From: Deltaproteobacteria bacterium
GTDB lineage: Bacteria > Desulfobacterota > Desulfomonilia > UBA1062
Assembly: GCA_016934135.1 (NCBI GenBank)
Contig: JAFGTK010000071.1
Coordinates: 1 to 5,744, forward strand
Direction: 5' to 3'
DNA: 5,744 bases
The notes under the pieces were generated by a model. It saw nothing but the letters and a program-made list of their open reading frames with translations, had not been told where the DNA came from and did not search any database. The position numbers and the translations under genes were made by a program. Below are positions 5,603 to 5,744 of the stretch, piece by piece (within the stretch, counting starts at the first letter, position 1; the number at the start of each line of letters is the position of its first letter).

Positions 5603-5647
5603 GGTTCAGTGCTTGATCGATGGCATGAACCCCAAGGAAAGTCCTTG
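5603..5647 (+). other. Two adjacent stem-loops, possible structured RNA or leader
   Basis: The first stem pairs GGTTCA (5603-5608) with TGAACC (5626-5631), then, after bulged G5609, TGC (5610-5612) with GCA (5623-5625), around a 10-nt loop. Two bases later CAAGGA (5633-5638) pairs perfectly with TCCTTG (5642-5647) around a 3-nt loop; the short T4 run at 5652-5655 follows. The pair could be a leader structure, a weak terminator, or part of a small RNA. I cannot match it to a known riboswitch class. Confidence 0.3.
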
Positions 5648-5744
5648 TCCCTTTTACCGGAGATCGCAGCTTCTCAAAAGCATATTATGGTATAAATCGT
5701 TTAGAAAGGCCCGCATTGTCACAATGTCACGAGCGGACAGCTGA
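5625..5744 (+). CDS. Possible 39-residue basic peptide, stop at the last base of the window
   Basis: A frame from ATG 5625 to TGA 5742-5744 encodes a short basic peptide (nine Lys/Arg against two Glu/Asp) with one Cys (C8) and aromatic residues near the middle (W22, Y23, F26). I do not recognise it. There is no ribosome binding site, and the start codon lies in the right arm of the 5603-5631 stem, so translation would be hindered unless the stem opens. TTG 5613 is an in-frame alternative. A frame of this length can easily arise by chance, so the call is weak. Confidence 0.22.
   Translation: MNPKESPCPFYRRSQLLKSILWYKSFRKARIVTMSRADS

Noticed and set aside
5603..5647. Known riboswitch or tRNA
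   Set aside because: The stems do not fit the conserved cores of TPP, cobalamin, SAM, c-di-GMP, fluoride or preQ1 riboswitches as I know them, and there is no cloverleaf.

Overview
The window reads as ordinary chromosomal DNA of a Gram-negative bacterium of middling GC content. Exported-protein signals, glycerophospholipid enzymes, an ADP-forming-type acyl-CoA synthetase subunit and short 7-8 bp tandem repeats between genes would fit a Desulfobacterota- or Nitrospirota-like anaerobe. That placement is inference from gene content and style; there is no rRNA or other marker gene. I see no mobile element, CRISPR array, tRNA, rRNA or integration site.

Layout. Bases 1-62 end an upstream transcription unit with a strong intrinsic terminator. 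Bases 63-319 are non-coding and hold two kinds of short tandem repeat. A 1-acylglycerol-3-phosphate acyltransferase (PlsC family) runs on the minus strand (320-1075). A 171-bp divergent spacer with promoter-like and dyad elements separates it from a plus-strand CoA-binding / NDP-forming acyl-CoA synthetase alpha subunit (1247-2674). Sixty bases later comes a secreted staphylococcal-nuclease-fold protein (2735-3205) with changed catalytic residues and a promoter placed so that its mRNA may be leaderless. A convergent minus-strand cardiolipin synthase / phospholipase D-type enzyme with a C-terminal membrane hairpin follows (3310-4797). Past a second divergent spacer lies a 95-residue two-helix membrane protein of unknown function (5086-5373), preceded by a textbook ribosome binding site. 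The last 371 bases hold no confident gene; a weak 39-codon frame with a structured start region ends on the final base.

How the genes relate. Two enzymes act in phospholipid biosynthesis: PlsC makes phosphatidic acid and the PLD enzyme makes cardiolipin or a related lipid. The acyl-CoA synthetase subunit touches acyl-CoA metabolism. They lie on different strands in separate transcription units, so this is loose thematic clustering and not an operon. I found no convincing new multi-gene system. The points most worth a second look are the nuclease-fold protein with a degenerate active site, the unpaired alpha subunit, the repeated 8-bp-period intergenic element, and the structured 3' edge.
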